Made by a program: the position numbers and the translations under genes. From Streptomyces luteogriseus (GTDB lineage: Bacteria; Actinomycetota; Actinomycetes; Streptomycetales; Streptomycetaceae), in NCBI RefSeq assembly GCF_014205055.1, contig NZ_JACHMS010000001.1:1426001-1490000 (forward strand): a DNA stretch of 64,000 bases, given 5' to 3'. Positions 48,316-57,108 of this stretch are shown here, piece after piece (the stretch's first letter is position 1; every line of letters begins with the position of its first letter). The notes beneath the pieces are model-generated. The model saw only the letters and a program-made list of their open reading frames with translations, had not been told where the DNA came from and searched no databases.

Positions 48316-51300
48316 ATGGAGAACGATCAGAATGCACGGCGTGAGGCGCTGCGCGCTGGTGAAAGCTGGCCGCTGGCCGCCCGCAGGCTGCTCACCCGCC
48401 GCGAGGTGTCCGCCGACGGGCGCGCCGTGTTCGGCACGGGCGATCCGAAGTGGGAGGGCTTCTACCGGGACCGGTGGTCGCACGACAAGGTGGTGCGCTC
48501 CACGCACGGTGTGAACTGCACGGGCTCGTGTTCGTGGATGGTGTACGTCAAGGACGGCATCATCACCTGGGAGCACCAGGCCACCGACTACCCGTCGATC
48601 GGCGCGGACTGTCCCGAGTACGAGCCGCGCGGCTGCCCGCGCGGCGCGTCGTTCTCCTGGTACACCTACTCCCCCAGCCGCGTCCGCTACCCGTATGTGC
48701 GCGGCGCGCTGCTGAAGCTGTGGCGCGAGGCCCGCAAGCGGCTGGGCGACCCGGTGGCGGCCTGGGCCGAGATCACCGGCGACCCGGCGAAGGCGCGGGC
48801 GTACAAGCGGGCGCGGGGCAAGGGCGGTCTGGTGCGCGCCGACTGGGACGAGGTGAGCGAGCTGATCGCCGCCGCGCAGGTGCACACTGTCAAGGAATAC
48901 GGCCCGGACCGTGTCGCGGGTTTCTCGCCCATCCCGGCGATGTCGATGGCGTCGTTCGCGGCCGGGGCACGGTTCCACTCGCTGATCGGCGGCACGCTGC
49001 TGTCGTTCTACGACTGGTACGCCGACCTGCCGATCGCCTCGCCGCAGGTCTTCGGCGACCAGACGGACGTGCCGGAGGCCGCCGACTGGTGGAACGCCGG
49101 CTACCTGATCATGTGGGGCTCCAACATCCCCGTGACCCGTACGCCCGACGCGCACTTCCTGACCGAGACCCGCTACAACGGCACCAAGGTGGTCGCGGTC
49201 AGCCCGGACTACGCGGACAACGTCAAGCACGCCGACGAATGGGTCGCGCCTCATCCCGGCACCGACGGGGCGCTGGCGATGGCCATGGGGCATGTGATCC
49301 TGCGCGAGTTCCTCGTGGACCGCGAAGTGCCCTACTTCCAGGACTACATGCGCAAGTTCACCGATGCGCCGTTCCTGGTGACCCTGCGCGAGCACGACCG
49401 CGGTCTCGTGCCGGACGGGTTCCTGACCGCCACCGACCTCGGCCAGGACGGCGAGGAGAACGCGGAGTCCAAGACCGTCCTCCTGGACCGGGCCACGGGC
49501 GAGCCCGTGGTCCCCGGCGGCTCGCTCGGCTTCCGGTGGGGGGAAGCCGGGCGCGGCCACTGGAACCTCGAACTGGGTGACGTCGTACCCGAGTTGAGTC
49601 TTCTGGAGCGTGCGGAGGACACGGCTGAGGTCGCGCTGCCCCGCTTCGACGAGGGAACCACGGAGGGCGGTTCGGTCATGGTCCGAGGCGTTCCGGTCCG
49701 CCGGGTCGGCGGCCGGCTGGTGACCACCGTCTTCGACCTGATGCTCGCCCAGTACGGCGTGCACCGCCCCGGCCTCCCGGGAAGCTGGCCGTCGTCGTAC
49801 GAGGACGCCTCCGAGCCGTACACCCCTGCCTGGCAGGAGACCATCACCTCCGTGCCGGCCGGACAGGCGGCCCGGATCGCCCGGGAGTTCGCCCGCAATG
49901 CCGAGCGCACCCAGGGCCGTTCGATGATCGCGCTGGGCGCCGGCACCAACCACTGGTTCCACTCCGACACCATCTACCGCGCCTTCCTGGCCCTGACCAC
50001 CATGACGGGATGCCAGGGCGTCAACGGCGGCGGCTGGGCGCACTACGTCGGTCAGGAGAAGGTCCGCCCGGTCACCGGGCAGCAGCACCTGTCGTTCGCC
50101 TTCGACTGGCAGCGGCCCACCCGGCACATGGCGGGCACCTCGTACTGGTACCTGAACTCCGACCAGTGGCGCTACGAGGCGTTCGGGCCCGAGGAGCTGG
50201 CCTCCCCCCTCGGAGAAGGGCGGTTCGCGGGCAAGGGGTTCGCGGACTGCCTGGCACAGGCGGTGCGCCTCGGCTGGACGCCCGGTCACCCCGGCTTCAA
50301 CCGCAACCCGCTCGACCTGACGGACGAGGCCCGGGCTCAGGGCAAGGAGGTCGCCGAGCACGTCGTCGACGAGCTGAAGTCCGGGCGGCTGCGGTTCGCC
50401 GTCGAGGACCCCGACGACCCGGCCAACTTCCCCCGTGTCCTGACCGTCTGGCGGGCGAACCTGCTGGGCTCTTCCGGCAAGGGCAACGAGTACTTCCTGC
50501 GTCACCTGCTGGGCACCGACGCGGCGGTCCGCTCCGAGGAGACCCCGGCCGCGCACCGGCCGAAGGACGTGGTGTGGCGGGCCGAAGCCCCCGAGGGCAA
50601 GCTCGACCTGCTGGTCACCATGGACTTCCGGATGACCTCCACCAGTCTGCTCTCCGACGTCGTCCTGCCGGCCGCGACCTGGTACGAGAAGGACGACCTG
50701 TCATCCACGGACATGCACCCCTTCGTGCACGCCTTCACACCGGCCATCGCCCCGCCCTGGCAGGCCCGCACCGACTACGACACGTTCCTGACCATGGCCG
50801 ACCGGTTCAGCGAGCTGGCCGCCGAGCACCTGGGCACGCGTACCGACGTCCTGGCGGTACCGCTGCTGCACGACACCCCCGACGAACTCGCCCAGCCGGG
50901 CGGCGTGGTGCGGGACTGGAAGACCGGGGAGTGCGAGCCGGTCCCCGGGCGGACCATGCCCAAGCTGGTCGTCATCGAACGGGACTACGCCGCGATCGCG
51001 CAGAAGATGCGCGCCGTCGGCCCGCTGCTGGACACCCTGGGCACCACCACCAAGGGCGTCACCGTCCACCCGAACCAGGAAATCGACGAGCTGCGGCACC
51101 GCAACGGCACCGTACGGGACGGGATCGCCGCCGGACGGCCCTCGCTCGCCACCGCCTCCGACATGTGCGAAGCGATCCTCGCCCTGTCCGGCACCACCAA
51201 CGGCCGCCTGGCCACCGAGGGCTTCCGCGAGATGGAACGGCAGACCGGCAGCGAAGGGCTCGTCGAGCTGGCCTCCGAGCGGGAGGCCGAGCGGATCACC

Positions 51301-52017
51301 TTCGCCGACACCCGCACACAGCCTCGGTCGGTCATCACCTCGTACGAGTGGTCCGGCAGCGAGACCGGCGGGCGCCGCTACTCGCCGTTCGTCATCAACA
51401 CCGAGCACAAGAAGCCCTGGCACACCCTCACCGGCCGCCAGCACTTCTTCGTCCAGCACGACTGGATCGCCGAGCTGGGCGAGCAACTGCCCGTCTACCG
51501 TCCCCCGTTGAACACGCCCCGGCACTACGGCGACGAGCAGCTGCGCGAGGACGGCCGGGCGGAGGTCACCGTCCGCTATCTGACCCCGCACTCGAAGTGG
51601 TCCATCCACTCGAACTACCAGGACAACAAGTACATGCTCGACCTGTCCCGGGGCGGACCCACGATCTGGATGTCCCTGGAGGACGCCGAGAAGATCGGCG
51701 TGAAGGACAACGAGTGGATCGAGGCGTACAACCGAAACGGCGTCGTCGCCGCCCGGGCCGTGGTCACCCACCGCATGCCCGAGGGAACCGTGTACATGTA
51801 CCACGCCCAGGACCGCAACGTGAACGTCCCGAAGACCGAGGTCAGCGGCAAGCGCGGCGGCATCCACAACTCCCTGACCCGGCTGCTGCTCAAGCCGACC
51901 CACCTCGCGGGCGGTTACGCCCAGTTCACCTACGCCTTCAACTACTACGGCCCGACCGGCAACCAGCGCGACGAGGTCACGGTCATCCGCCGTCGCTCGC
52001 AGGATGTGGAGTACTGA
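48316..52017 (+). CDS. narG: Nitrate reductase alpha subunit (molybdopterin), copy 2
   Basis: A 1233-aa NarG with the same landmarks as copy 1: HGVNCTGSCSW and PRGCPRGASF for FS0, the Mo-ligand Asp in SFYDWYADLPIASPQ, GAGTNHWFHSDTIYRAF, and the end VTVIRRRSQDVEY. It differs from copy 1 at the N-terminus (MENDQNARREALRAGESWPL) and in many loops, so this is an old paralogue, not a recent duplication. ATG 48316 begins 8 nt after TAGCGT and is probably leaderless. A GTG at 48280 lies upstream of that -10 box and is unlikely. First gene of a five-gene overlapping operon narGHJI-vkor. Confidence 0.95.
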   Translation: MENDQNARREALRAGESWPLAARRLLTRREVSADGRAVFGTGDPKWEGFYRDRWSHDKVVRSTHGVNCTGSCSWMVYVKDGIITWEHQATDYPSIGADCPEYEPRGCPRGASFSWYTYSPSRVRYPYVRGALLKLWREARKRLGDPVAAWAEITGDPAKARAYKRARGKGGLVRADWDEVSELIAAAQVHTVKEYGPDRVAGFSPIPAMSMASFAAGARFHSLIGGTLLSFYDWYADLPIASPQVFGDQTDVPEAADWWNAGYLIMWGSNIPVTRTPDAHFLTETRYNGTKVVAVSPDYADNVKHADEWVAPHPGTDGALAMAMGHVILREFLVDREVPYFQDYMRKFTDAPFLVTLREHDRGLVPDGFLTATDLGQDGEENAESKTVLLDRATGEPVVPGGSLGFRWGEAGRGHWNLELGDVVPELSLLERAEDTAEVALPRFDEGTTEGGSVMVRGVPVRRVGGRLVTTVFDLMLAQYGVHRPGLPGSWPSSYEDASEPYTPAWQETITSVPAGQAARIAREFARNAERTQGRSMIALGAGTNHWFHSDTIYRAFLALTTMTGCQGVNGGGWAHYVGQEKVRPVTGQQHLSFAFDWQRPTRHMAGTSYWYLNSDQWRYEAFGPEELASPLGEGRFAGKGFADCLAQAVRLGWTPGHPGFNRNPLDLTDEARAQGKEVAEHVVDELKSGRLRFAVEDPDDPANFPRVLTVWRANLLGSSGKGNEYFLRHLLGTDAAVRSEETPAAHRPKDVVWRAEAPEGKLDLLVTMDFRMTSTSLLSDVVLPAATWYEKDDLSSTDMHPFVHAFTPAIAPPWQARTDYDTFLTMADRFSELAAEHLGTRTDVLAVPLLHDTPDELAQPGGVVRDWKTGECEPVPGRTMPKLVVIERDYAAIAQKMRAVGPLLDTLGTTTKGVTVHPNQEIDELRHRNGTVRDGIAAGRPSLATASDMCEAILALSGTTNGRLATEGFREMERQTGSEGLVELASEREAERITFADTRTQPRSVITSYEWSGSETGGRRYSPFVINTEHKKPWHTLTGRQHFFVQHDWIAELGEQLPVYRPPLNTPRHYGDEQLREDGRAEVTVRYLTPHSKWSIHSNYQDNKYMLDLSRGGPTIWMSLEDAEKIGVKDNEWIEAYNRNGVVAARAVVTHRMPEGTVYMYHAQDRNVNVPKTEVSGKRGGIHNSLTRLLLKPTHLAGGYAQFTYAFNYYGPTGNQRDEVTVIRRRSQDVEY

Positions 52018-52018
52018 C

Positions 52019-53569
52019 ATGCCCCGTGGCGAAGCCACCATCGGACGCGTAATGGCTCAAGTGGCGATGGTCATGAACCTCGACAAGTGCATCGGCTGCC
52101 ACACCTGCTCGGTCACCTGCAAGCAGACCTGGACCAACCGCACCGGCGTCGAGTACGCCTGGTTCAACAACGTCGAGACCAAGCCCGGCGTCGGCTACCC
52201 CCGCCGCTACGAGGACCAGCAGCAGTGGAAGGGCGGCTGGATGCTCGACAAGCGCGGACGGCTCGTCCTGCGCTCCGGCGGCCGGATCAAGCGCCTGCTG
52301 TCGATCTTCTCCAACCCCGACCTGCCGTCCATCGAGGACTACTACGAGCCGGTCACCTACGACTACGACAACCTGGTCAGCGCCCCCGCACAGAAGGACA
52401 TCCCCGTCGCCCGCCCGCGCTCGGTCCTCACCGGCAAGCCCACGGCCATCACCTGGGGCGCCAACTGGGAGGACGGCCTCGGCGGCGCACCCGAAAACGC
52501 GGGTGGCGACCCGAACCTCAGCGGTGAGTGGGCCGAGAAGGTGAAGTTCGAGTTCGAGCAGACCTTCCTCTTCCACCTGCCCCGCCTGTGCGAGCACTGC
52601 CTCAACCCCGCCTGCGTCTCCGCCTGCCCCTCCGGCGCCATGTACAAGCGGGTCGAGGACGGCATCGTTCTCGTCGACCAGGACAAGTGCCGCGGCTGGC
52701 GCATGTGCGTCACGGCCTGCCCGTACAAGAAGGTGTACGTCAACCACGCCACCGGCAAGGCCGAGAAGTGCACCTTCTGCTTCCCGCGCATCGAGGCCGG
52801 ACAGCCCACCGTCTGCTCCGAGACCTGCGTCGGACGGCTCCGCTACCTCGGCCTGCTCCTCTACGACGCCGACCGCGTGGGCGAGGCCGCCGCCACCCCG
52901 GACGAGAAGGACCTCCTCGACGCCCAGCGCGGGGTGTTCCTCGACCCGCACGACCCCGAAGTCCGCGCGGCGGCCCGGGAGTCGGGCATCCCCGAGGACT
53001 GGCTGGAGGCCGCCCGCCGCTCCCCCGTGTACGACCTCGTCATGCGCTACAAGGTCGCGCTGCCCCTGCACCCCGAGTACCGCACCCTGCCGATGGTCTG
53101 GTACGTGCCCCCGCTCTCCCCGGTGCTGGACGCCGTCGACGCGGCGGGCGGAAACCAGGACGACCCCGACCACGTCTTCGCCGCCGTCACCCGGCTGCGC
53201 ATCCCGCTGGAGTACCTGGCGGAACTGTTCACCGCCGGCGACTCCGAGGTGGTCGCCGGGGTGCTGATGAAGCTCACCGCGCTGCGCTCGTACATGCGCG
53301 AGCGCACCCTCGGCGAGGACGGCGACGAGGCCGTACTCAAGGCCGTCGGGCTCACCGTGCGCGAGGCGGAGGACCTGCACCGCCTCCTCGCCATCGCCAA
53401 ATACCAGGACCGGTACGTCGTCCCCGCCGCCCACAAGGAGGACGCCGCCGCGCTCACCGCGATGGAGAACCGCTGCCCGGTCGAGACGTCCGGCGACCCC
53501 GAGCCCCGCACGATCATGCTCGGCGTCCCCACCCTGCGCCGCAACACCACTGCCGGAGGCCGATCGTGA
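52019..53569 (+). CDS. narH: Nitrate reductase beta subunit (iron-sulfur), copy 2
   Basis: A 516-aa subunit with the four Cys groups of NarH: CIGCHTCSVTCKQ, CEHCLNPACVSACPSG, CRGWRMCVTACPYKK and CTFCFPR/CSETC. The first 19 residues (MPRGEATIGRVMAQVAMVM) are almost identical to copy 1. The start follows the narG stop by one base, with GGAG in the narG end as ribosome site. It is 60 residues shorter than copy 1, mostly through lack of the acidic C-terminal tail. Confidence 0.95.
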   Translation: MPRGEATIGRVMAQVAMVMNLDKCIGCHTCSVTCKQTWTNRTGVEYAWFNNVETKPGVGYPRRYEDQQQWKGGWMLDKRGRLVLRSGGRIKRLLSIFSNPDLPSIEDYYEPVTYDYDNLVSAPAQKDIPVARPRSVLTGKPTAITWGANWEDGLGGAPENAGGDPNLSGEWAEKVKFEFEQTFLFHLPRLCEHCLNPACVSACPSGAMYKRVEDGIVLVDQDKCRGWRMCVTACPYKKVYVNHATGKAEKCTFCFPRIEAGQPTVCSETCVGRLRYLGLLLYDADRVGEAAATPDEKDLLDAQRGVFLDPHDPEVRAAARESGIPEDWLEAARRSPVYDLVMRYKVALPLHPEYRTLPMVWYVPPLSPVLDAVDAAGGNQDDPDHVFAAVTRLRIPLEYLAELFTAGDSEVVAGVLMKLTALRSYMRERTLGEDGDEAVLKAVGLTVREAEDLHRLLAIAKYQDRYVVPAAHKEDAAALTAMENRCPVETSGDPEPRTIMLGVPTLRRNTTAGGRS

Positions 53570-54357
53570 GCCCGCACCCCACGACGATTCCCGCCCTAGT
53601 TCGCACCCGCGTTCGGGCCGCCGTACGCCGCCCGGCCCGGCTCACACTCGAGGAGAGGGCGGGCCGAGCGCTGGTACTGCGGCTCGTGTCGCTGCTCCTG
53701 CAATACCCTGACTCCGAACTGGCCTCGGCGCGGACGGAGTTGACCACCGTCGTGGAGGCCCTGCCGGCCACGCCCGGGGCGGAACACCTTGCCCGGTTCA
53801 CCAACTGGTTCGCCGCACAGGAGCCCGAGGCGCTGGAGCGGCACTACGTCGAGATGTTCGACCTGCGCCGCAAGAGCAGCCTCTACCTCACCTACTACCT
53901 GCACGGCGACACCCGCCGCCGCGGCATGGCCCTGCTCACTCTCAACCAGCGCTACCGGGCCGCGGGCTGGGACACCGACGGCGGAGAACTTCCCGACCAC
54001 CTCCCGGTCGTCCTGGAGTTCGCCGCCCTGGCGGGCCCCGGTGGCGGCGAGGCACCGCTGCGCCAGCACAGGCGCGGCCTGGAGCTGATCCACCGGGCGC
54101 TGACGGACGCAGGCTCCCCCTACGGGCACGTCCTGGCCGCGCTGCTCACCCTGCTGCCGCCGCCCACCGAGGCGGACCGCGCGGCGGTGGCCCAGCTCGT
54201 CGCCGAGGGCCCGCCCAACGAGGAGGTCGGCCTCGACCCCTACGGGACCTACGGGGAGGGGGAGTTCGCTCCTCCCGGCACCTTCGTGCCGCCGATGCCC
54301 GCCCCGCCGACGCATGTTCCGCCCGCTTCGACCAGCCGTAGGGAAGGCCCTCGATGA
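53566..54357 (+). CDS. narJ: Nitrate reductase assembly chaperone, copy 2
   Basis: A 263-aa NarJ with family core YVEMFDLRRKSSLYLTYYLH then GDTRRRGMALLTLNQRYRAA and ELPDHLPVVLEFAAL. GTG 53566 has GGAGG 6 nt upstream and overlaps the narH stop (GTGA). The C-terminus has a Pro-rich tail (PPGTFVPPMPAPPTHVPPAS) absent from copy 1. The longer open frame upstream is a shadow of narH. Confidence 0.92.
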   Translation: MSPHPTTIPALVRTRVRAAVRRPARLTLEERAGRALVLRLVSLLLQYPDSELASARTELTTVVEALPATPGAEHLARFTNWFAAQEPEALERHYVEMFDLRRKSSLYLTYYLHGDTRRRGMALLTLNQRYRAAGWDTDGGELPDHLPVVLEFAALAGPGGGEAPLRQHRRGLELIHRALTDAGSPYGHVLAALLTLLPPPTEADRAAVAQLVAEGPPNEEVGLDPYGTYGEGEFAPPGTFVPPMPAPPTHVPPASTSRREGPR

Positions 54358-55136
54358 ACGCCGCCGTCTCCCCCTTGGCCGCCGCCTCGGCGAGCGGCGC
54401 CGATCTGCTCCTGTGGGTCGCGATCCCCTACATCTGCCTCGCCGTGTTCGTGGTCGGGCATGTCTGGCGCTACCGCCAGGACCAGTTCGGCTGGACCTCC
54501 CGCACCACCCAGCTCCTCGAACACCGCTGGCTGCGCTGGGGCAGCCCGCTGTTCCACCTGGGCGCCTTCATGGTGATCGCCGGGCACGTCGTGGGGCTCG
54601 CCATTCCCGACTCCTGGACCGAGGCCGTCGGCATCACCGAGCACGGATACCACACCACAGCCGTGTGGGCGGGCTCGGTGGCGGGCGTCGCCATGGTCGC
54701 GGGCCTCGGCATGTTGTGCGCCCGCCGGCTGCTGACCCGTCAGATCAGGCTGGGCACCGACCGCAGCGACAAGATCCTCTTCCCGCTGCTGTCCGTCACC
54801 GTCCTGCTGGGCATCACCGCGACCGCCGCCCACAACGTGTTCGGCGCCGGATACGACTACCGCTCCACCGTCTCCGTCTGGTTCCGCGGCCTGTTCGTCC
54901 TCCAGCCGGAGCCCGGGGCGATCGCCGGGGCACCGCTGCTGTTTCAGCTCCATGCCATGAGCGCCTTCCTGCTTTTCGCCGCTTGGCCGTTCACCCGGCT
55001 GGTGCACGTGTGGAGCGCCCCGATCGGCTACCTGGCCCGCCCGTACCTGGTCTACAGGCGGCGCACCACACCGACGGCAGCCACGACGGCGGGCGGCCGG
55101 ACCCGGTCGGCCTCGGGCTCCCGGCGAGCGGCATGA
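54354..55136 (+). CDS. narI: Nitrate reductase gamma subunit (cytochrome b), copy 2
   Basis: A 260-aa five-helix cytochrome b. IPYICLAVFVVGHVWRYRQD opens the membrane part. Haem-ligand His positions are in LFHLGAFMVIAGHVVGL and FQLHAMSAFLLFAAWPFTRL. ATG overlaps the narJ stop (ATGA). A basic tail (RTRSASGSRRAA) follows the last helix. Confidence 0.93.
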   Translation: MNAAVSPLAAASASGADLLLWVAIPYICLAVFVVGHVWRYRQDQFGWTSRTTQLLEHRWLRWGSPLFHLGAFMVIAGHVVGLAIPDSWTEAVGITEHGYHTTAVWAGSVAGVAMVAGLGMLCARRLLTRQIRLGTDRSDKILFPLLSVTVLLGITATAAHNVFGAGYDYRSTVSVWFRGLFVLQPEPGAIAGAPLLFQLHAMSAFLLFAAWPFTRLVHVWSAPIGYLARPYLVYRRRTTPTAATTAGGRTRSASGSRRAA

Positions 55137-55768
55137 GTCACGGACCCGCGCTCGCACCGGCCGCCCCGTCCACCCGGCCTCCCACCGCGGTGGGCGCGAG
55201 CCGCCGCACGGGGTGGGTGATGGTCCTCACCGGGATCGTCGGCTGGCTGGCCTCCTTCCAGCTCACCGTGGACGACTGGCGGCTACTGCGCGACCCGGCC
55301 CACCAGCCGCCCTGCGACATCAGCCCCGTAGTGAGCTGCGGCAGCGTCATGTCCAGCCCGCAGGGCAGCCTGTTCGGCTTCCCCAACATGCTGCTCGGCC
55401 TGGGCGCCTTCGCCGCCGTGACCGCCCTGGGCATCGCCGTGCTCTCCGGAGCGCGCCTGCACCGCCGGCTGTGGCTCACGCTGGACGCCGGGGCGCTGGT
55501 GGGGGTGGTGTTCGCGCACTGGCTGATCGGACAGTCGCTCTACGAACTCAACAAGCTCTGCCCCTACTGTGCCGTGGTCTGGATCGCCACCATCGCCCTG
55601 TTCTGGTACGTGACCCTGCACTGCCTGGAACAGGAAATCGTCCCCGTGCCCCGGGGCGTCCCGGAGGTCGTACGGGACACGCACTGGATGCTGCTCGGCG
55701 CCTGGTACGGGATCATCGTGCTGCTCGTCCTCACCCGGTTCCGGCCGTACTGGAGCAGCCTTCAGTAA
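55133..55768 (+). CDS. Vitamin K epoxide reductase-family membrane protein
   Basis: A 211-aa VKOR homologue with four or five hydrophobic segments. Cys pairs are in SPVVSCGSVMSSPQGSLFGF (loop Cys; a further Cys in PPCDISP) and the active-site CPYC (LNKLCPYCAVVWIATIA). VKOR couples disulfide formation in exported proteins to quinone reduction. It overlaps narI by 4 bp, making a fifth cistron of the nar operon. It may keep thiol oxidation running on menaquinone when nitrate is the acceptor, or oxidise the Cys-containing partners in this island. The usual DsbA-like partner is not adjacent. Confidence 0.88.
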   Translation: MSHGPALAPAAPSTRPPTAVGASRRTGWVMVLTGIVGWLASFQLTVDDWRLLRDPAHQPPCDISPVVSCGSVMSSPQGSLFGFPNMLLGLGAFAAVTALGIAVLSGARLHRRLWLTLDAGALVGVVFAHWLIGQSLYELNKLCPYCAVVWIATIALFWYVTLHCLEQEIVPVPRGVPEVVRDTHWMLLGAWYGIIVLLVLTRFRPYWSSLQ

Positions 55769-55831
55769 CCGGCCAACGCCCTCCGCACAAGCCGCTCACA
55801 CGAACGACGGCCCCGGCCGGCCTTTCGTAAC

Positions 55832-55847
55832 AGGGCCGATCGGCCCT
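55832..55847. promoter_or_regulatory. Perfect OsdR/DevR-like palindrome upstream of the Rv1733c-like gene
   Basis: AGGGCCGATCGGCCCT is an exact 16-bp palindrome whose 14-bp core has the GGGNCN-WW-NGNCCC spacing of DevR boxes. It lies 98 bp before the ATG at 55945. Confidence 0.75.
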
Positions 55848-55944
55848 CCCCACACGACCCGGTTGGTCTCTGCCGCCATCGATCACCGATCCGTCACCGT
55901 GGTCGTGTGATCTTCAGGTCCGTCGCGCTCGGAGGGATGCACGC

Positions 55945-56526
55945 ATGTCCAAACGCGGTGGCGGAGTGTGGCTCTGGCGCTGGCGGCGCAACCCGCTCAA
56001 GCGGCGCTCCGACGTCACCGAGACCTGGCTGGGCGTCACAGCGCTGGCGGTGCTGCTGCTCGCGGCGCCGTCGGTGGGCGCAGCCGTGACCGCCGTAGGT
56101 GAGCGCTCAGCTCTCGACCGGGCGCAGGGCCTGCACCGCACGGCCGCGCGGATCGTCGAAAGGGTCCCCGCGGCGCCGTCACGATTCTCCGACATGGCGA
56201 ACGACCAGGTACGGGTGACCGTACGGTGGGCGATGTCTGACGGCTCCTCCAGGACCGGTGAGGCTCTCGTGTCGGCGGGCAGCAAGGCGGGCTCGTCCAC
56301 CACGGTGTGGCTCGACGACACGGGCCGCCTTCGTCCGGCCCCTCCCACCCCTGCCCAGGCCAGGTCGCAGGGTGCCGCGCTCGGTGCGGCCGCCGGAACG
56401 GGCGTGTGCGTCCTGGTGGTGGGCGTCTGGTGGGCTGCCCGTCTACGGCTGGATGTGCGTCGCGGGTCGCAGTGGGACCGAGCGTGGATCGCATTCAACG
56501 CCAGTCGGGGTCACCGGCACGCGTAG
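55945..56526 (+). CDS. Rv1733c-like membrane protein
   Basis: A 193-aa protein with two membrane segments (LGVTALAVLLLAAPSVGAAV near residue 30 and ALGAAAGTGVCVLVVGVWWA near 155) and a soluble middle part. It resembles Rv1733c of M. tuberculosis, a DosR-regulon antigen of unknown function. The N-terminal WRWRRNPLKRRSDVTETWLG is the most typical stretch. ATG 55945 has GGAGGG 8 nt upstream. The strong box at 55832-55847 supports hypoxic control. Confidence 0.8.
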   Translation: MSKRGGGVWLWRWRRNPLKRRSDVTETWLGVTALAVLLLAAPSVGAAVTAVGERSALDRAQGLHRTAARIVERVPAAPSRFSDMANDQVRVTVRWAMSDGSSRTGEALVSAGSKAGSSTTVWLDDTGRLRPAPPTPAQARSQGAALGAAAGTGVCVLVVGVWWAARLRLDVRRGSQWDRAWIAFNASRGHRHA

Positions 56527-56636
56527 GACGTCTCCGGCAGCGGGCCCATCTCCCGGGTGCCTGCCTGTTCAACTCCATAAATCGTTCCCCCTCTTGAAGG
56601 TAGGCTGATTCACGTCGGCAACTTCCGGGGGGTTCT

Positions 56637-57056
56637 GTGGCCAGCGCAGACTTGATGACCGTGATGCTCGAGGGTGCACCGGCCAGCGATCGGGTCGAAC
56701 TCGACGAACTCACGATCCAACTCCGAGCCTCCCTGCTCGAATTGGAAGTTGATCGCGTCGAACTCGTCCGCTCCCGGAGCGTGCCCGCGGGTTCCAAACC
56801 CAGTGACGCCATCGCTCTTGGCGCTCTTGCGGTCTCCCTGTCGCCCATCGCCTTGCGGGGGGTGCTCAGGCTCCTCGAGACCTGGATCACGAACCGTCCC
56901 ATCCGCAAGGTGCGAGTGTCTTTCGGTGAGGACAGCATCGAGCTGGAGCAGGCTTCGTCCGAGGACCAGCGGCGTCTGGTCGACGCCTTCATCGCGGCCC
57001 ATCTGCCCATCCCGGGTGTGCAGCCGGACAGAGACGACGCACCCTCCGGGACGTGA
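56637..57056 (+). CDS. EACC1-type effector-associated protein
   Basis: A 139-aa protein that I assign to EACC1 (effector-associated constant component 1), a family found next to caspase-, trypsin- and NTPase-based conflict systems in actinobacteria. It has the EACC1 layout: two helical/strand segments (ELTIQLRASLLELEVDRVEL), a Gly-Ser-Lys turn before a hydrophobic helix (KPSDAIALGALAVSLSPIAL), then a strand pair and final helix (VRVSFGEDSIELEQASSEDQ). GTG 56637 follows a G-rich site (GGGGGG). A TAGGCT -10-like box lies at 56601-56606. It ends 35 bp before the caspase-FtsK gene and surely shares its transcript. Expected to be an adaptor or specificity component of the effector. Confidence 0.75.
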   Translation: MASADLMTVMLEGAPASDRVELDELTIQLRASLLELEVDRVELVRSRSVPAGSKPSDAIALGALAVSLSPIALRGVLRLLETWITNRPIRKVRVSFGEDSIELEQASSEDQRRLVDAFIAAHLPIPGVQPDRDDAPSGT

Positions 57057-57084
57057 TATGCCCTGCTTGATCCTGGAGAGACAC

Positions 57085-57108
57085 ATGGCTGGTGGCCATG
57101 CCCGGTAG
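57085..57108 (+). other. Seven-codon minicistron overlapping the caspase-FtsK start
   Basis: ATG GCT GGT GGC CAT GCC CGG TAG (57085-57108) has the best ribosome site of the junction (GGAGAG, 5 nt upstream). It overlaps in another frame both possible starts of the large gene (GTG 57092, ATG 57098), which themselves lack a good site. Terminating ribosomes could reinitiate, giving low or controlled expression of the effector. Confidence 0.4.
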
